From Aquilaria yunnanensis (lineage: Eukaryota > Streptophyta > Magnoliopsida > Malvales > Thymelaeaceae), in assembly GCA_039654915.1 (NCBI GenBank), contig CM077593.1:36364501-36428500 (forward strand): a stretch of DNA of 64,000 nucleotides, in the 5' to 3' direction. Below are positions 60,790 to 64,000 of this stretch, one piece after another (position 1 is the first letter of the stretch; each line of letters opens with the position of its first letter). The notes below the pieces were generated by a model that did not search any database, had not been told where the DNA came from, and saw only the letters and a program-made list of their open reading frames with translations. The position numbers and the translations under genes were made by a program.

Positions 60790-63060
60790 GGAAATGAATG
60801 GAGCCTAGCCTTCCAGGCTTTGTACATTATGATATAGTCCCCAACTCTGTGCACCACTTGGATAGTCTCCTTGAGTGGTTCCTTTTTCTCATTATGTCAC
60901 AAAGTGGTAGGTTAGTCTACACGATTATGGGGTGGCCTTGGAAGTAGGTCTTAGTCGCTTCGCTGATAAGACCACAACATAGGTGGCATTTTGTAAGGTG
61001 GGTATGTTACCTCGGCACCATGTAGAATCTTCCTGATGTAATACATAGCCCATTGTTTCCTGCCCTTATCCTCCCAGACATGAACCAAGCTCAAGCTTTA
61101 TCATTTATCAAGATGTACAACACTAGGTGTTCACCTGGTTTGGGTTACCTTAGGGTGGAAGCTCAGTTATATGTTTTTTTAGCTCTTTGAATGCTTCTTT
61201 GCACTCCTCTATCCATTCAAACTTTGTTTTGGTATGTGCCTTGGATAAGATTTTGAAAAAAGGTCTACGTTTCTCTCAATACTTGGGAGAAATCTACCGA
61301 ACCATTACCCTTCCAACTAGTCTTTGAGCCTACTTCAAGGACATGGGTGATGGCATCTCAAGTATTGCCCTTATTTTTTATTGTTTGGCATCAATTCCTT
61401 TCTCTAATACCATATATCCAAGAAACTTTCCTGATTTTATGTTGAAGGTACACTTCTCGGGTTTAATCTCAGCATGTGGTTTCTAAGTTGGACGAACACT
61501 TCTTGGAGATTGGTTAAGTGGTCTACACAGTCATGGATTTTGCATTTATTTAGACCTTCATTTTCTTGCCTACTTGATTCGAGAAGATCTTATTCATAAG
61601 CCTTTGATATTTGGCAAAAGCATTTTATAGCCCAAAGGACATCCTAACATAACTGAATGTACTTTATCTATGATGAAGACCTTAGCTTCCTCATTATATG
61701 GTGCCATACATATTTGATGGTAGCCAATAAAGGCATCAATGAAGCTAAGAACTTTGTACTCGGCTATGAAATTTACCAATTGATGGATAGTAAGGGGTAA
61801 TAATCTTTTGGGCATGTAGTGTTAAAGTTAGTGAGTTTGTGCACATTCTTAGCTTTATTCCCCCATTTTTTATGCCCAAAATGATGTTGGCTAGTCACAT
61901 AACGTACTGTACTTCCCTGATAACCCCTACCTCAAACAGCTTTTGAATTTCCTCTTTTACAAAGCCTCTCTTATAGGGACTACCATCTGTTTCACATTTT
62001 TGACAAGTCAAGCAATAATGCTAGGATCGACCCATGGCATGTCTTTGGGGGATAAAGTACCTACATTATAATATAAAAAACTAGTGAGTGCGGGCTTTAC
62101 CTCTGGCGGGAGCACAATGATAATTTTCATGGTGTGCCTAAGCTTAGGCTCTAGCCTCTTAGTCTTTTCAGTTTGACCCTAACTACTCATCGCTTTTATT
62201 TTCTCATGATTAGGTTCCAACTCTTCAAGGTCGAAAGTTGTTTGCTTTTGGTCTGCTACTACTTTAATGTCCTTTACAACAAAGATTTATTTGGCTTTTT
62301 TTTTGTCAGCATGCATGTGCACATACCCTTCTTCAATGTTGAACATTAGGGTCAAGTTTCTTACTTTAGGCTAGATGTGTAGTATACCCTATGTCATCTT
62401 GCCGAGATCGGTGTTGTATAGGGAGTAGGCATCTATGGCAACGAATTTTGTCATTGTTGGTGCACACACCTCACACCCATCATTGACAGTTGTTCCGACT
62501 ATCATTAAGGGAAGTCCAACCCATCCTAGTACAATGAGTTCTTGTAGTCCTATTCCAAACATAGAATCAACCATTGATCTTAATTGGCTAGTTGAGATGC
62601 CCGACTTTGGGAGTATTTTGGTGAATATTATATCACTATTTGAGCCACTGTCATAGAGGATTATCCTCACTTCCCACCCAGAGATCCTTGTTGAAACAAT
62701 TAGGGGATCATTATGGGGAAGTATATGGTAGCCCTATTAGCATTTACCAACTTTGCCAGAGGCCCTCAATGTTGAAGCTGGTTTGACTCTCTGTTCCTAT
62801 ACTCCTATTTACTAGAGAATCACTAGTTGTGTAGGCATAAATTGTGCCAATCCTGTCATGAGGCATTGATGAAGAAAGGAATTTTGCCCAGAAGGCTGGT
62901 TGGCCATTGCTGGCCACACCAATTAGGAATATGTTGTCCTAGTAGGCCTTGGATACCTTTCTCACATCATTGGTAATGAGGATCCATTATGGTTTTCCTT
63001 TTCATTCCCACAAACAATGCCATTTTGGTGGTAAACTAACTCAGGAGTGTCTTTAGGGAA
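60790..63060 (-). pseudogene. Element F: gypsy pol relic (protease, RT, RNase H)
   Basis: Minus-strand order from the right: gag end, protease with ILYDSGSNSDIIF (62655-62615), RT fragment with SFIDAFIGYHQICM (near 61745-61700), and RNase H relic with LHGAEVTY near 61010. The protease and RNase H text resembles element A's domains, so it is probably another Tat-like element. It has many stops and frame changes. The left side ends where element E's 3' LTR ends, and no integrase is present in the window; the right side ends at LTR C4. Confidence 0.75.
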
Positions 63061-63064
63061 GTAT

Positions 63065-64000
63065 TGTAGGGTTTCGGGAGCCCAACAAGCATAGCAGAAT
63101 TTAACCGAAACCCTCTAGAATCCAAGTAAAACAGGGTAAACTAGGTGTTCGAAAATTTTCATGCCTAATTTCGGTTTAGATTTTTCACCCAACTGTAGAA
63201 TCAAATCACAAAACTTGAACAGTTGGTGTGTTTAATATCTCTATGGTATCCACACGAGCTTCTCGGGATCACCACGCTTCCACCACGTCCTAACAGATGT
63301 GTTTCTCTTACGCTCGCAGTGCTAGCTTGCGTCCTCCAAGAAATTGCAAGAGAAGAGTGTGGTTGTCCTTTTGGGAAGCTAAGGCAAAAAGTTGCAAATT
63401 TCTTACTAAAACTTGTATTTATAGTGAGACTCAACTTCTATGCCTAATGGGTTTCAAAGCCCTAATCCAATTATTAACACAAAATCATCATGAAACCATA
63501 ACCCAAAATAATTAGCCCATTCACTCTAATAATCCAAATAGTTCTATGTGTGCGACCCAATAGACTCTTACCACGTTGGCAATGATCATAAATCACATTT
63601 ATGATTATAAATAATGAGCGGTGTCTAGCAGCACATTATTGCTACCAAAGTGACAAGATTGTCGGTGATTCAACTAAACCTTTATGATCATTACACATAT
63701 ATGTCATTGTCCTTTTGTCCAAGATATCAAGACTAAGTACGAGACATGGAATGTGTCACTCTCGTATAGCCCAATCTTTGGTTTCTTGATTATCGAGTAG
63801 ACTAACTTAAACTGATGACATTGACATTATATATCAACTCATCCGAGCATGACCATGCATTTTCTAAGTCTTACTCTATCAAGGAGCCCAAAGATATTAC
63901 TCCCATTACACAAGAGGGACAAATCCCATCTTGATTATACAAAACCCTCCGTAGGATATGTGACATACCCAATGACCTCCTTCAAGTTCACTCAGTTACA
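63065..64000 (-). mobile_element. LTR C4 (family C), cut by the window end
   Basis: Begins TGTAGGGTTTCGGGAGCCC and follows the reverse complement of the 1.41-kb family-C LTR to the last base, covering about two thirds of it. Whether it is a solo LTR or part of a full element cannot be seen here. Confidence 0.85.

Overview
This is plant nuclear DNA, most likely from a eudicot. It is AT-rich, has one intron-rich gene with GT-AG introns, and is otherwise packed with plant-type transposable elements (Tat-lineage and chromovirus Ty3/gypsy elements, solo LTRs, hAT and CACTA DNA transposons, and miniature inverted-repeat elements with 9-bp target duplications). Nothing bacterial, organellar or CRISPR-like is present.

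Layout. (1) 476-6286, minus strand: a complete 10-exon gene for a 483-residue multi-pass nuclear-envelope protein of the NEMP/DUF2215 family (PNET2-like in Arabidopsis). It is the only intact host gene seen. (2) 6391-7472: two miniature Mutator-type elements, the first about 60 bp upstream of the gene's likely TATA box. (3) 8076-22304: a Tat-lineage gypsy element (element A) on the minus strand, with matching 726-bp LTRs and an ATAAT target duplication. It has degenerate gag, protease, RT, RNase H, second RNase H and integrase regions, and an antisense ORF on the opposite strand with its own TATA box. Three solo LTRs are nested inside it: two of family C (11273-12685, 17461-18876) and one of family D (21165-22159). 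(4) 22310-25293: AT-rich, nothing recognised. (5) 25299-35193: element B, a non-coding LTR element with ~2-kb LTRs, an ATTTA target duplication and four different tandem-repeat arrays next to its 3' LTR. (6) 35372-42750: a foldback element and a dead hAT transposon whose BED zinc finger is split by a third family-C solo LTR (36826-38235). The hAT also holds a telomere-like tract and a MITE with a perfect 9-bp duplication. (7) 43400-48000: a decayed CACTA (En/Spm) TNP2 transposase. (8) 50722-60775: element E, a chromodomain-bearing gypsy element with ~2.48-kb LTRs, on the plus strand. (9) 60790-63060: a pol relic of another gypsy element, minus strand (F). (10) 63065-64000: the start of a fourth family-C LTR, cut by the window edge.

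Apart from the NEMP gene no reading frame looks functional. The elements are nested in a readable order: A first, then C1, C2 and D inside it; the hAT first, then C3 inside it. Many in-frame stops sit where a Trp or Gln codon is expected, the mark of methylated-cytosine decay. I found no convincing new biological system. The most unusual items are the independently promoted antisense ORF of element A, the four tandem arrays of element B, and a LTR family (C) seen only as solo LTRs.
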